From Verrucomicrobiota bacterium (GTDB lineage: Bacteria > Verrucomicrobiota > Verrucomicrobiia > Verrucomicrobiales > DEV007), in contig JAHDID010000006.1 of the NCBI GenBank assembly GCA_020630975.1, positions 155,182 to 193,127 of the forward strand: DNA of 37,946 nucleotides. Reading direction: 5' to 3'. Position 1 is the stretch's first letter; each line of letters starts with the position of its first letter. Positions 26,735-35,951 of this stretch are shown here, one piece after another. A program made the translations under genes and the position numbers. Below the pieces are notes generated by a model. That model had not been told where the DNA came from. It was given only the letters and a program-made list of their open reading frames with translations, and made no database searches.

Positions 26735-29700
26735 CTACACGCTCAGTTTTTTTTTTGCACCGTCTGTAGCAACGGCCTGACTATCGAGAAATTCCTCTAG
26801 GTAGTCGAGTATCTGCTGCAGCGTCCGCAGTCCGGAGAGTTTCTCCAAGTCGAGGCCACCGTCATCATCGGCGGAGCCATCCATACTAGCGGAGCCTGGC
26901 ATGATGAACTCTGCCAACTCCCCAAGAATCTCGACGCGCTTGATCGAATCGATACCCAGATCGGCCTCTAGATCGAGATCCACGTCGAGCATCTCCTCTG
27001 GATAGCCGGTGCGTTCACCGACGATACTGAGCAAATGAGCCTTGATCTCGTCTATCGATACATCGGCCCCACCAGCGGGTGCCGTGGGCTCTGTGCTAGC
27101 AGTCTTCTCGGCTTTGGGAGCGCTGCTACCATTTCCGTTACTGCTGCCATTAGATTTTGCCTCAGTGAAAGCTTCGACACGATTGGTGCTACCATTACCG
27201 TTACCATTACTCTGCACAGCATCTGGAGTGATCGCTCCATTGCCATTGCCATTCCCGTTACCATTGGCACGATGATTGCCATTGCTAGCTGGAGGAGCCA
27301 CAGGTGCTGGAGCTGCTGCCACTGGAGCCGGCGCTGGGATCGCTACAGGAGCGATAGGCGCTGGTAACGGCGGCAGGGACATAGCTGGTAGATTTGCTAC
27401 TGGCACATCGCTACCGAGATAGGCATTCATCACCGAGCGCTGAGTCTCTAGAAATTGCGACATCAGGCTTTGGAATCCCATCATCACCTGATCAGCTCCT
27501 GCTGCAGGAATCATAGTGGGACGAGGCAGGCTCGGCACACTCGGTGCGTGACCATTTCCGTTGCCATTGCCATTACTGTGGCCGTTGCCATTTCCGTTGG
27601 TTGATACTGGCGCTGCAGCCGGTGCGGGTTTGCTTTCCATCTGTTGCTTGGTGGTGTTGCTGGTAGTTTTTGAAAGTGGTTGTTGAGCTTTCCCTTCGCT
27701 AGCCCCCTGCTGCTTCGCAGGCTTCTTCTCAGCGAAGTTTTTGCTATTGGTCTGAATGATTTGCTCCATCCGCTCGGGATCTGCCTCGATCGATGGATGA
27801 GGCTGGCCTAGCAGTAGTGGCTCAGGTGCCGACTCAGGTTTAGCCCGCACCGCATTCACGACCCACTGATTGGGCTTGGCCTCGACTTTAGGTGCGGCCA
27901 ATACGGTGGCGAGCTTTTCTGCAGACAGATCACGCACGCTATAGAGATAGTCTAGGTCGACAGGGTAACCGGCTGCGATCAGTCGCCCGAGCACGGTCTG
28001 TAGTTGTGTGATGCCGTGCTTACCTTTTTGGTCGGTAGCAAGCGATAGAGAATCAGGCGCGATCTCTCGGCTCAGCTGGCTGAGCACGGAACTCGGTCCT
28101 ACTTCGATAAAGGTATCGATACCATCGGCAGTCATCGACTCGATCATACCGACAAAATCGACTGAGCTAGTCAGATGATCCTTGAGCAGAGTCCGCTGAC
28201 GCGCCGCCCCAGCAGGGTATTTCTTGCCGCGGCTATTGGAGTAGACCGGCTTCTCAGCCTTGCCAAAATCGATACCATCGAGCTGTTCTGCAAAAGCGGC
28301 ACCGGCCTGCTCGACGAATGGCGAATGGAATCCGCAGGATACTGGAATCTGACGGCAATCGAGCTCAGCTTTTTCGAAAATGGCTTTCACCGCATCGACT
28401 TCAGTATCAGGTAGCGAAATCACCGTTTGAGACGGCGAATTGATATTCGCTAAATATACGCTGTCCTGCCCTGCGATCAGTTTCTTTACCTGAGCCGCAT
28501 CAGCCTTCACCGCGATCATAGTCGAACCACTCGTGGCATGCTCTCTGACGATTCGGCCACGCTGCAGTGATACCTCGTAGAGATCGCTCTCGGAGATCGT
28601 ACCTGCTGCGTAGTGAGCTAGGTATTCGCCATAGCTGTGCCCTGCAAAGGCATCCCCAGCCAGACCAAACTGCTGTAGCAAATGATACATCGCCGCTCCA
28701 CACGCACCTAGCGCAGGCTGAGCGACATCCGTACTCGCGAGACTGCTGCGCTGCTCGGCACGCTGCTCATCGGTAAACGCAGACGGTGGATACATGTAGT
28801 GCGCCAACGGACGCTGCAGACGATCACCGACATGGGCTGCTGCACGATCTAGGGTATCGCGCACCTCTGGGAAGGCGATAGCTAGGTCGGTGAGCATATC
28901 GGTATACTGCGAGCCCTGCCCCGGGAATAACATACCGATACGGCCTGCCTCTGTAGGCGCGGCTGATTGGTAAGCAATCCCACTAGGGTGCGCCCACTCG
29001 GCACTATCGAGACGCTCCGATACCTTTTCGATCTTTTTCACCAGATCCTCAGGATCGCTAGCGACGATCGAGAGTACTACGGCTCCCTCTTTTGAACTAG
29101 CCGCTGCGACTGCTGCGGCCAATTTAGAAAACGCATAAGCATGACTGACGGCCTGAAGCGAGCTGACCAGCTGGCTCAGTTCTTTCTTCAGCTCATCGCG
29201 GCTATCGGCGCGCCAGACAAACAGTTCAGTCGGCCATTGGCCACTGGCGGGCTCGCTACCGCCATCGAAGCCACCTCGGTACTCAGATAGCACTGTGTGA
29301 TAGTTCGTGCCACCAAAGCCAAACGCACTCACACCAGCGACTCGCGACTCGTCGCCCTCGCGCACCCAGGGTCGGGTGTCTTGGTTTAGATAAAGAGCAC
29401 TCTCGTCAAATTTTGCATTCGGATTAGGTGTCTCCACCAGGGTCGGTGGTAGCACCTTGTGGTGCAGCGCTAGCGAGGTCTTGATGACGCCGGCGATACC
29501 TGCGGCACATTTGCTGTGGCCGATCATCGACTTCACCGAACCCAGTGCGCAGGACTGCACATCGGCCCCCGACTCGCGTAGCACCGTGGATAGAGCGGTA
29601 GCCTCTGTCTGGTCACCGACGACGGTGCCGGTGCCGTGCGCCTCGATCAGGCGAACTTTCTTGGGAGCTATGTTAGCCTTCTCGTAGGCGCGATTCACTG

Positions 29701-32695
29701 CCCTGGCCTGGCCAGTCGCATTCGGTGCCGTCAGGCCCTTGGCTTTGCCATCGCTGGATGAGCCGACACCTTTGATCACAGAGTAAATCTTATCACCATC
29801 GCGCTCCGCATCGGCGAGACGCTTGAGCACCACCACTCCGACACCCTCTGATAGCACGATACCATCGCCCTCGGCATCGAATGGACGGCTGCGTCCTTTG
29901 CGCGATAGCGCGTGAGTTTTGCTAAAGGCCACATAGGCATACGGGGTCTGCACCGCATCCGCCCCCATAGCGATCGCCATATCGGCAGAGCCGCTCTCCA
30001 GCTCGCGCACACAGGCATCGAGCGACGCTAGGCTAGAGGCACAGGCAGCATCGATAGCGTAGTTCGATCCGCCGAAGTCGAATCGGTTGGCGACTCGGCC
30101 GGAGCAGATATTCGACAACACACCGGGGAAAGAATCCTCATTCCAGTCTGGGATGATGTCCTTGGCCTTTTCCAGCACCTCGTCGGAGCTGATCGGCATA
30201 TCCTCAAAGAAATCAGTCAAGCGCATGCAGGTGCGGAAGCCGTAGGACACCGACTTGGGTCCTGCGCCACCACCGATACCTACGATACAAGCCGTGCGAT
30301 CGCGATCGAATGGGCGATCTTGGTAGCCGGCATCGCGCAGCGCATCATTCACCGCCTCCAGACTGAGCAGCTGCAGCGGCTCGATGACCTCCATGCTCTT
30401 CGGCGTGATGCCATACTTGAGCGGGTCGAATGGGATATCTTTGATGAAGCCACCCCACTTGGAGTAGATGCGGTCCTTCGCCTTCGGGTCTTCATCGAAG
30501 TAGAGGCGCCAGTCCCAGTGGGTCTTGGGCACTTCCTGCACGGCGTAGTGCTTGTCTAAAATATTTTGCCAATACTCGTCGAGCCCAGAGGCATCGGGGT
30601 AGTAGCACGACATACCGATGATCGCGATGTCGCTCGGCTCCTGATCCGGCTCGCTCAGCACTTTGGCGACTGGGCGCTCAGACTGAGCTTTGAGGAAATC
30701 CCAGCCCCCATCGGTCACCCGCTGGTGGAGCTCGGCCATGGTCAGCACCGAGTCATTGAGCGCAGCGACTTGGCCGATCATATACATGCCCTGATCATAC
30801 TGCTCGTCCTCGGCTACCTCGACTAGCTCGCGGGTCTTCGAGCCCGGCTTGCGATCGACACCCTTCGATGCGACGCGGAGTCGACCGATATTCATCCCCT
30901 CGAGGTGGCGGACGATCTCCTCGTGGCTGGCGCCCTCTGCCATCAGGCGATTCTTTTCGCTCTCAAATAGCTCAGCATACGGCGTATCGATGCAGCGTAT
31001 CGCATGGCCTGGGCCGGTCTCCAGCACGACGGTCTTTTCGCACTCGACAGCCTCTTCCTGAAATTTCGAAACGATCGCGCCTCCCTCGACTGCCTCCTGA
31101 GTGAACAGGTAGGCCGTGCCCATCAGCAGACCGATCTTTACCCCGCGTGCAGCGAGTGGCGCCGTCATCGCAGCAACCATGGCCGAAGATGCCTCATCGT
31201 GGATGCCGCCGGCGAAGACCAAGTGCAGATCCTTGATCGGCTTTTTCTCGATCTGCGCCAAGATCTGATCGCAGGCACTCTGCCAGAGCACAAAACTCGA
31301 GCGAGGCCCGACGTGGCCGCCACACTCGCGCCCCTCAAAGATGAATCGACGCGCTCCTTGTTTCAGAAAGTTCTCCAACAGACCTGGTGATGGTACGTGC
31401 AGGTAAGTGGTGATGCCCTGGTCCTCAAATTGCTTCGCCTGATCCGGACGACCACCGGCGATGATGGCGAAAGGCGGCTTGTGCTTAAAGACCTCTTTGG
31501 TCTGCTCGTCGCGGATCGCCTGCGGCAAAAAACCCAGCATCCCGACACCCCAAGGCATGCCATCGAGCCGCGGCTTGGCCTCGCTGAGCAGCTGCCCGAT
31601 CTCCTGACCTCGCATGACGGCCAGCGCTAGGAAAGATAAACCACCGTGGCTGGACACTGCATCGGCGAAATCAACGGTATCGCTGACCCGAGTCATCGGT
31701 CCCTGCAGCAGAGGGTAGCGGGTGCCGTGGCTAGCTGCTAGGTCCGAACCCTCAGCCAGATGCCCCAGCTCTGCAGCGAGAGGTAGACTGGTCGTGATCG
31801 AGCGCTGCACAGCTGTCACGATACCGCCCACGGTCACATGCGTATCCGCCAGAGACTTGGCTAGGCACACATCCTGTCCTAGCGGCAGGCAGTCCTCGCT
31901 ACCTGCGATCAGAGTCGCTAGCTTCGCGCTCCAGCCCGACTTTTCAGCAGCCTCGCTGACCGCTTTGAAAGCTTCGCTATTTCTGCGATGGAAAAGGTGG
32001 CATGCCTCATCTGTGCCACTGCCGACGAGCGACACCTCGCTACCATCGGCACTGCGCAGCCACTGCCCGAGCGCCGTTTTTGCCAAGCCCAGCTCTCGGC
32101 TGAGGAGGAGCTGGCTATCCAGCACCACGCCTGCCGCACCAGCTGCGACCACTGCCGCTGCGGTATTCACACCGATACCACCCTGCACCAGGTAGGGTAT
32201 CTTCAGCCCCTGCTCTGTAGCTGCCTGCTGCCATTTCTGGGCTAAGATAAAGGCAGCCTCCGAGCCGACGAAGCCGCCACTCTCTGAGCCTTTCAGTATA
32301 AGCCGCTCGGCGCCTAATGCGGCCGCCTCGATCCCCTGCTCTGCACTCGTCACCTGCACGGTGAAGGACAGATTTTTCGTCTTCAGTGCTTTAGCCAGAT
32401 CCTGCCAGTCACCACTGACCGGGCTGGTGCTCAATATCGGATGCACCTCGACAGGCTGCTGAGCGCACCAATCGAGAAAAGTCTTTTTGGTTACCTGAGG
32501 CACGCGAAGCGCAATTTGGTCGACTCCAAAGGCCGATACCGCCTCCAACTCCGCGGAAAGCGCCTGCCAATCGACACTCTCCGAAGGCAGCTCGATAGCT
32601 GCCTGAGCACCAGCTCGATAGGCGGCTACTATGCCTCTCTGGTGAGCACCAATAGCAGGTGCAAATAGGGCGATGACCTCAGTAGGCTTGTGCAT
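26735..32695 (-). CDS. PUFA-synthase-like PKS: ER-ER-KS-AT-ACP
   Basis: From the ATG at 32695 (preferred over a TTG at 32746) the protein has 1986 residues. Domains: a FabK/nitronate-monooxygenase-like domain (about 1-320) in which the flavin-site motif reads GSESGGFVG, so the usual His is Phe; a second such domain (about 330-680) with intact GRECGGHVG near 455; a ketosynthase (about 690-1125) with DAACASS Cys near 885, EAHGTGT and IGHSKCAAG; an acyltransferase (about 1250-1560) with LFPGQGSQ and GHSYGEY; a long Asn-Gly-rich linker with FLETQRSVMNAYL; and one ACP with Ser near 1917 in GIDSIKRVEI. It should extend chains iteratively and reduce enoyl intermediates. It is first in the operon. 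PfaA proteins usually carry several ACPs; here one is seen. Confidence 0.93.
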   Translation of the reverse strand: MHKPTEVIALFAPAIGAHQRGIVAAYRAGAQAAIELPSESVDWQALSAELEAVSAFGVDQIALRVPQVTKKTFLDWCAQQPVEVHPILSTSPVSGDWQDLAKALKTKNLSFTVQVTSAEQGIEAAALGAERLILKGSESGGFVGSEAAFILAQKWQQAATEQGLKIPYLVQGGIGVNTAAAVVAAGAAGVVLDSQLLLSRELGLAKTALGQWLRSADGSEVSLVGSGTDEACHLFHRRNSEAFKAVSEAAEKSGWSAKLATLIAGSEDCLPLGQDVCLAKSLADTHVTVGGIVTAVQRSITTSLPLAAELGHLAEGSDLAASHGTRYPLLQGPMTRVSDTVDFADAVSSHGGLSFLALAVMRGQEIGQLLSEAKPRLDGMPWGVGMLGFLPQAIRDEQTKEVFKHKPPFAIIAGGRPDQAKQFEDQGITTYLHVPSPGLLENFLKQGARRFIFEGRECGGHVGPRSSFVLWQSACDQILAQIEKKPIKDLHLVFAGGIHDEASSAMVAAMTAPLAARGVKIGLLMGTAYLFTQEAVEGGAIVSKFQEEAVECEKTVVLETGPGHAIRCIDTPYAELFESEKNRLMAEGASHEEIVRHLEGMNIGRLRVASKGVDRKPGSKTRELVEVAEDEQYDQGMYMIGQVAALNDSVLTMAELHQRVTDGGWDFLKAQSERPVAKVLSEPDQEPSDIAIIGMSCYYPDASGLDEYWQNILDKHYAVQEVPKTHWDWRLYFDEDPKAKDRIYSKWGGFIKDIPFDPLKYGITPKSMEVIEPLQLLSLEAVNDALRDAGYQDRPFDRDRTACIVGIGGGAGPKSVSYGFRTCMRLTDFFEDMPISSDEVLEKAKDIIPDWNEDSFPGVLSNICSGRVANRFDFGGSNYAIDAACASSLASLDACVRELESGSADMAIAMGADAVQTPYAYVAFSKTHALSRKGRSRPFDAEGDGIVLSEGVGVVVLKRLADAERDGDKIYSVIKGVGSSSDGKAKGLTAPNATGQARAVNRAYEKANIAPKKVRLIEAHGTGTVVGDQTEATALSTVLRESGADVQSCALGSVKSMIGHSKCAAGIAGVIKTSLALHHKVLPPTLVETPNPNAKFDESALYLNQDTRPWVREGDESRVAGVSAFGFGGTNYHTVLSEYRGGFDGGSEPASGQWPTELFVWRADSRDELKKELSQLVSSLQAVSHAYAFSKLAAAVAAASSKEGAVVLSIVASDPEDLVKKIEKVSERLDSAEWAHPSGIAYQSAAPTEAGRIGMLFPGQGSQYTDMLTDLAIAFPEVRDTLDRAAAHVGDRLQRPLAHYMYPPSAFTDEQRAEQRSSLASTDVAQPALGACGAAMYHLLQQFGLAGDAFAGHSYGEYLAHYAAGTISESDLYEVSLQRGRIVREHATSGSTMIAVKADAAQVKKLIAGQDSVYLANINSPSQTVISLPDTEVDAVKAIFEKAELDCRQIPVSCGFHSPFVEQAGAAFAEQLDGIDFGKAEKPVYSNSRGKKYPAGAARQRTLLKDHLTSSVDFVGMIESMTADGIDTFIEVGPSSVLSQLSREIAPDSLSLATDQKGKHGITQLQTVLGRLIAAGYPVDLDYLYSVRDLSAEKLATVLAAPKVEAKPNQWVVNAVRAKPESAPEPLLLGQPHPSIEADPERMEQIIQTNSKNFAEKKPAKQQGASEGKAQQPLSKTTSNTTKQQMESKPAPAAAPVSTNGNGNGHSNGNGNGNGHAPSVPSLPRPTMIPAAGADQVMMGFQSLMSQFLETQRSVMNAYLGSDVPVANLPAMSLPPLPAPIAPVAIPAPAPVAAAPAPVAPPASNGNHRANGNGNGNGNGAITPDAVQSNGNGNGSTNRVEAFTEAKSNGSSNGNGSSAPKAEKTASTEPTAPAGGADVSIDEIKAHLLSIVGERTGYPEEMLDVDLDLEADLGIDSIKRVEILGELAEFIMPGSASMDGSADDDGGLDLEKLSGLRTLQQILDYLEEFLDSQAVATDGAKKKLSV
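26747..26756 (-). promoter_or_regulatory. A10 slippery tract at the PKS-ketoreductase junction
   Basis: Ten consecutive A on the coding (minus) strand encode KKK three codons before the last residues of the first PKS protein. In the zero frame translation ends at the TAG at 26735. In the -1 frame there is no stop, and reading passes through 25 codons into the ketoreductase ATG frame. Runs of nine or more A are known sites of RNA polymerase slippage. A sequencing or assembly error in the homopolymer would look the same. Confidence 0.65.
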
Positions 32696-32928
32696 GATGT
32701 GGTAACGGGCTTGGCAGGAATTCGAGAGAGGAATGGGTTTCGACAACGGCGCGATAATAAGTTGCTTAAAAATTAATAATTAACAAGCTGAGATACGCCT
32801 TAAAAGTTCATATATTTACAAATATTATGAATAATATATACCATTTCTCAAAATCGTCGATTATTTTTGCGGCGTTTTTCAATTTTTTTGAAAATTTTCA
32901 GGCTAACTTTTTATTTTTCTCAAAATAA
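32696..32928. promoter_or_regulatory. AT-rich divergent promoter region of the PKS operon
   Basis: This 233-bp stretch separates the PKS operon from the divergent 32929 gene, and positions 32760-32928 are far more AT-rich than the rest of the window. It holds a perfect palindromic element, ATATTAT-GA-ATAATAT (32822-32837), and an inverted repeat TTTTCAA / TTGAAAA (32876-32882 with 32888-32894). Either may be an operator. No gene is seen. Exact promoter boxes cannot be assigned because nearly any window here is TA-rich. Confidence 0.5.
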
Positions 32929-34071
32929 ATGACCACACGCCTCCTGCCATTTTCACTACTGACCGGCCTCGCATGGTTGATTTCCTTCGCTGAATGCCGT
33001 GGGGAAGAGCAGCCTTACATCTTTACCCACTACTTCCATGCTTCACCTGAGACGATTGGCTGCACGGCCGACATCTCGGCCCGACAGGCACTAGAAGATG
33101 CCGGGATCTCCTTCCCCAAAGGAACTGACGTGGCTTATGCCAAAGAAGCGAATGCTCTACTGGTGCAAAATACCCCAGCACAGATCGAGCGTATCAAACA
33201 ACTGCTGAGCACCAATTCACATCAGCAGACTGACGATCTGCGTGCTTTGATCCATGTGATCCATATCGAATCTGCATCACCACTGCTAGACACTCGCCGA
33301 ATCAATCGAAGAACTGTCAGCTCGAAACAGACGCCAGCCCAAAAACGCGTCGCCGTCTATCCGGCCGATCACAAAGCAGAGATGTACCGCTATCTCACCG
33401 CACCAGACCTAGACCAGGCCAAGACCGAACAACTGCTGCCGCGGATGGTAGCAACGACTCTGACCGTCGATGCCTACAAGACGCTGCTGCGGTCCTCAGC
33501 CGACAAAAAGCCCAGCGGTATGGTGGAGGCCCCGCATTTTTTCCTAAAAGACGGCGAGTCATCGATATCCCGAGTCGGCGACTACGCACTAGGCATCACC
33601 GGTCATCTAGCACCCGAGCTAGGCGGCATGGAGCTGGAGATCTACTTCCGCGAGCCAAAGGGCATCAAAAACCGCAGTCGCCCCGTCTCGCAGTGCAAAG
33701 CCAGCCTCCGAGACGGCTCCATGCTGGTGATGATCGACGAGATCTCTCCGGGGCGCTACCTATCCACCTTCATCAAAGGCGATCTGGTGACTGCCGAGGG
33801 CACCCTACTACGCGACAGCACTCCAGCAGTCATGGCCGAGACCGACCAGGCTTCCAGCCACCCTACCTTCTCTCTAGCCGATATCGAAACTGCCGACCAA
33901 GCCGATCGACTAGCACTGGCAGCGATCAAGCTGCTCAATTCCAAGAAAATAGCTCAGGCAAAAAAGAAGCTAAAGGCCTGCCTCGAGACTCTACCTACCC
34001 ACCCTCGTACCGAATCTCGGAGGACTGTCTATCAGAGCCTCTTGGACCACTCGTACGACGCGAAACCTTGA
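32929..34071 (+). CDS. Exported protein with secretin-N-like domain
   Basis: The 380-residue product has a signal peptide (LLPFSLLTGLAWLISFAEC). Residues of about 30-110 show the pattern of the short N-domains of secretins: a strand, a helix (ARQALEDAGI), FPKGTDVAYAKEANALLVQNT, then the helix PAQIERIKQLL. Similar periplasmic proteins are common in Verrucomicrobiota and are often linked to secretin or pilus-like systems. The rest is a beta-rich domain and a helical C-terminus that looks like one TPR pair (ALAAIKLLNSKKIAQAKKKLKAC). It has no secretin pore domain. It diverges from the PKS operon and ends in TGA two bases before a 21-bp-period repeat. Function unknown. Confidence 0.6.
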   Translation: MTTRLLPFSLLTGLAWLISFAECRGEEQPYIFTHYFHASPETIGCTADISARQALEDAGISFPKGTDVAYAKEANALLVQNTPAQIERIKQLLSTNSHQQTDDLRALIHVIHIESASPLLDTRRINRRTVSSKQTPAQKRVAVYPADHKAEMYRYLTAPDLDQAKTEQLLPRMVATTLTVDAYKTLLRSSADKKPSGMVEAPHFFLKDGESSISRVGDYALGITGHLAPELGGMELEIYFREPKGIKNRSRPVSQCKASLRDGSMLVMIDEISPGRYLSTFIKGDLVTAEGTLLRDSTPAVMAETDQASSHPTFSLADIETADQADRLALAAIKLLNSKKIAQAKKKLKACLETLPTHPRTESRRTVYQSLLDHSYDAKP

Positions 34072-34073
34072 AA

Positions 34074-34109
34074 ATTCAATAGGGTACAGTTTTGACTGAA
34101 TAGGGTACA
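34074..34109 (+). repeat. Two direct repeats of ATTSARTAGGGTACA-type with a 21-bp period
   Basis: Copies lie at 34074-34088 (ATTCAATAGGGTACA) and 34095-34109 (ACTGAATAGGGTACA), separated by 6 bp. They begin two bases after a TGA stop codon. The unit, the 21-bp period and the orientation relative to transcription equal those of the array at 17157-17213, 17 kb away on the other strand. Confidence 0.88.
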
Positions 34110-34244
34110 ATTTTCCGTACTCCTCATATGCGTAAGCCGTTGATGCGCCAGCGGCTGCTACCGTCTACGCGTCTGGAATTTTGTTAGGCAAAGTCAAATG
34201 TCTGTGACACGGTCGGCTACAGTGCTTCTCAGTGCTGTCTCGGC

Positions 34245-35951
34245 ATGCCTGCACCTCCCTACACCTATCTATTTCTTACTCTCTCCTGCCCACTCCTCTG
34301 GGTAGGCTGCTCTGCCGACTTTTATCGACAGAAAGCAGATATCGAGACTCACGCCGTGCTGTTTGGGAAAACTGCCGAAGTCGAAAACGTCGAGAACGAC
34401 TCAGTAGATATCGAGCCACCACCTACCTGGAGCGCGGCCAGTCTAGACGGCCTGCCCACTGCCAAGCAGGAATCATTCCTCGGCAGTGGAAAGACCAAAG
34501 CTAACGCAAAGATGCTCAGCCTAGACGAGGCGCTGAGCACAGGGATCACTCACAACCGCAGCTACCTCACCCGCAAAGAGGCCGTCTTCCTCGAGGCCCT
34601 AGATCTCACACTAGCCCAGCATAGGCTGAGCCCCATCTTCGGCGGCGGAGCCGATGCCACCCGGCAGAGCGACTCTCGGCGGGCTGCAGCTCAGGCAGGG
34701 CTCAACAGCTTGGTCGCCACCAATACCTTCACGCGTAATCAGAGCGCCAGCTTTGACTACCTCTATAAAACCGGCGCGCGGCTATCGGCCGACTTCACTC
34801 AAGACTTCCTCAACTTTCTGGCGGGCAGCCGCGATGTGAACAATTCGAAGCTCGCCTTCACCCTAGTCCAGCCTCTGCTCAAAGGCGGAGGCCAAAAGAC
34901 CACACTGGAGGCGCTGACACAGGCCGACCGCGATGTGCTATACGCCCTGCGAGACTTTGCTGATTTTCGCAGAGACTTCGTCGTCGATCTAGTGTCCGAC
35001 TACTACCGCACGCTGCAGGCTCGAGACAATGCTCGAAATGCCTATCTAGCCTACCAGGGCTTTTTCACCAGTGTCGAGCGCGAAGAAGCGCTAGCCGAGG
35101 AAGATCGCCGCACTCAGGCCCAGCTAGGCCAGCTAAAGCAGGCTACCCTACTATCGAAAAGCCGCTGGCTACGCTCGATACGGAGCTACGAGAGTCAGCT
35201 CGACGAGCTCAAACTAACCCTGGGTATCCCAGTCGATACACCACTGGCACTCGACTCGGCAGAGCTCGATAGCCTGCGCATCCGCCAACCCGACATCACT
35301 CCCGAAGAGGCCATCCAAATCGCGCTCGCCTCTCGCCCCGATCTAGCGACCAGCCGCGATCGCATCGACGATGCCGCCCGCAAGATACTAGTAGCCGAGC
35401 AGGATCTAAAGCCTGGCCTCGATCTAGTAGTCGACTATGAGACGCGCAGCGATCCTGGCGATCTCAGCCCTGATCTGAATCTCGATCGCCGCAATATCGC
35501 GACCGGCATCGATCTAGATCTACCACTCGATCGCAAAGCCGAACGAAATCGCTACCGCTCCAGCCTGATCACCCGGCAGGCTCGTGAGCGTCAGCATGAG
35601 GAAGCCGTCGACCGTGCGCGCATCCAGATCAATGATGACTGGCGTGCCCTCGAGCTGGCTGAGCAAAACTACGAAATCGCTCTGCAGGGTATCTCTCTAG
35701 CGCAGCGGCGCCTCGAGGAGCAGCTGCTGCTCGCCGAGATCGGCGGTGGTAGAGCCAGAGATCTCGTCGATGCTCAAGAGGACCTACTCGATGCCCAAAA
35801 CCAGCGCACCTCGACACTGATCGATCACACTTTGGCCCGTCTACGCCTGTGGCGCGACCTGGGCATCCTATACATCAAAGACGATGGTAGCTGGGTCGAG
35901 CGCATCCAGCAGGAGCCATCCGTCATCGCTCGCCCAGTGCCCTCTGCATGA
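34245..35951 (+). CDS. TolC-family outer-membrane efflux protein
   Basis: The 568-residue product begins with a hydrophobic signal ending in LLWVGCSAD. Cys is a possible lipidation site, although the -3 residue is atypical. The body has the two-fold TolC pattern: LSLDEALSTGITHNRSYLTRKEAV, long helices with heptad spacing, short strands such as FTLVQPLLKGGGQKT, then a second half with ITPEEAIQIALASRPDL and the closing LVDAQEDLLDAQNQRTSTL coiled coil. It would form a trimeric outer-membrane channel for an export pump. Its stop overlaps the start of the adaptor gene by 4 nt (ATGA), so the two are translationally coupled. The inner-membrane pump is not in the window and is probably encoded downstream. 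Confidence 0.93.
   Translation: MPAPPYTYLFLTLSCPLLWVGCSADFYRQKADIETHAVLFGKTAEVENVENDSVDIEPPPTWSAASLDGLPTAKQESFLGSGKTKANAKMLSLDEALSTGITHNRSYLTRKEAVFLEALDLTLAQHRLSPIFGGGADATRQSDSRRAAAQAGLNSLVATNTFTRNQSASFDYLYKTGARLSADFTQDFLNFLAGSRDVNNSKLAFTLVQPLLKGGGQKTTLEALTQADRDVLYALRDFADFRRDFVVDLVSDYYRTLQARDNARNAYLAYQGFFTSVEREEALAEEDRRTQAQLGQLKQATLLSKSRWLRSIRSYESQLDELKLTLGIPVDTPLALDSAELDSLRIRQPDITPEEAIQIALASRPDLATSRDRIDDAARKILVAEQDLKPGLDLVVDYETRSDPGDLSPDLNLDRRNIATGIDLDLPLDRKAERNRYRSSLITRQARERQHEEAVDRARIQINDDWRALELAEQNYEIALQGISLAQRRLEEQLLLAEIGGGRARDLVDAQEDLLDAQNQRTSTLIDHTLARLRLWRDLGILYIKDDGSWVERIQQEPSVIARPVPSA

Noticed and set aside
32696-32746. Longer PKS N-terminus from the TTG at 32746
   Set aside because: The extra 17 residues are not part of the first domain, and the ATG at 32695 directly precedes the conserved strand of the FabK-like fold.
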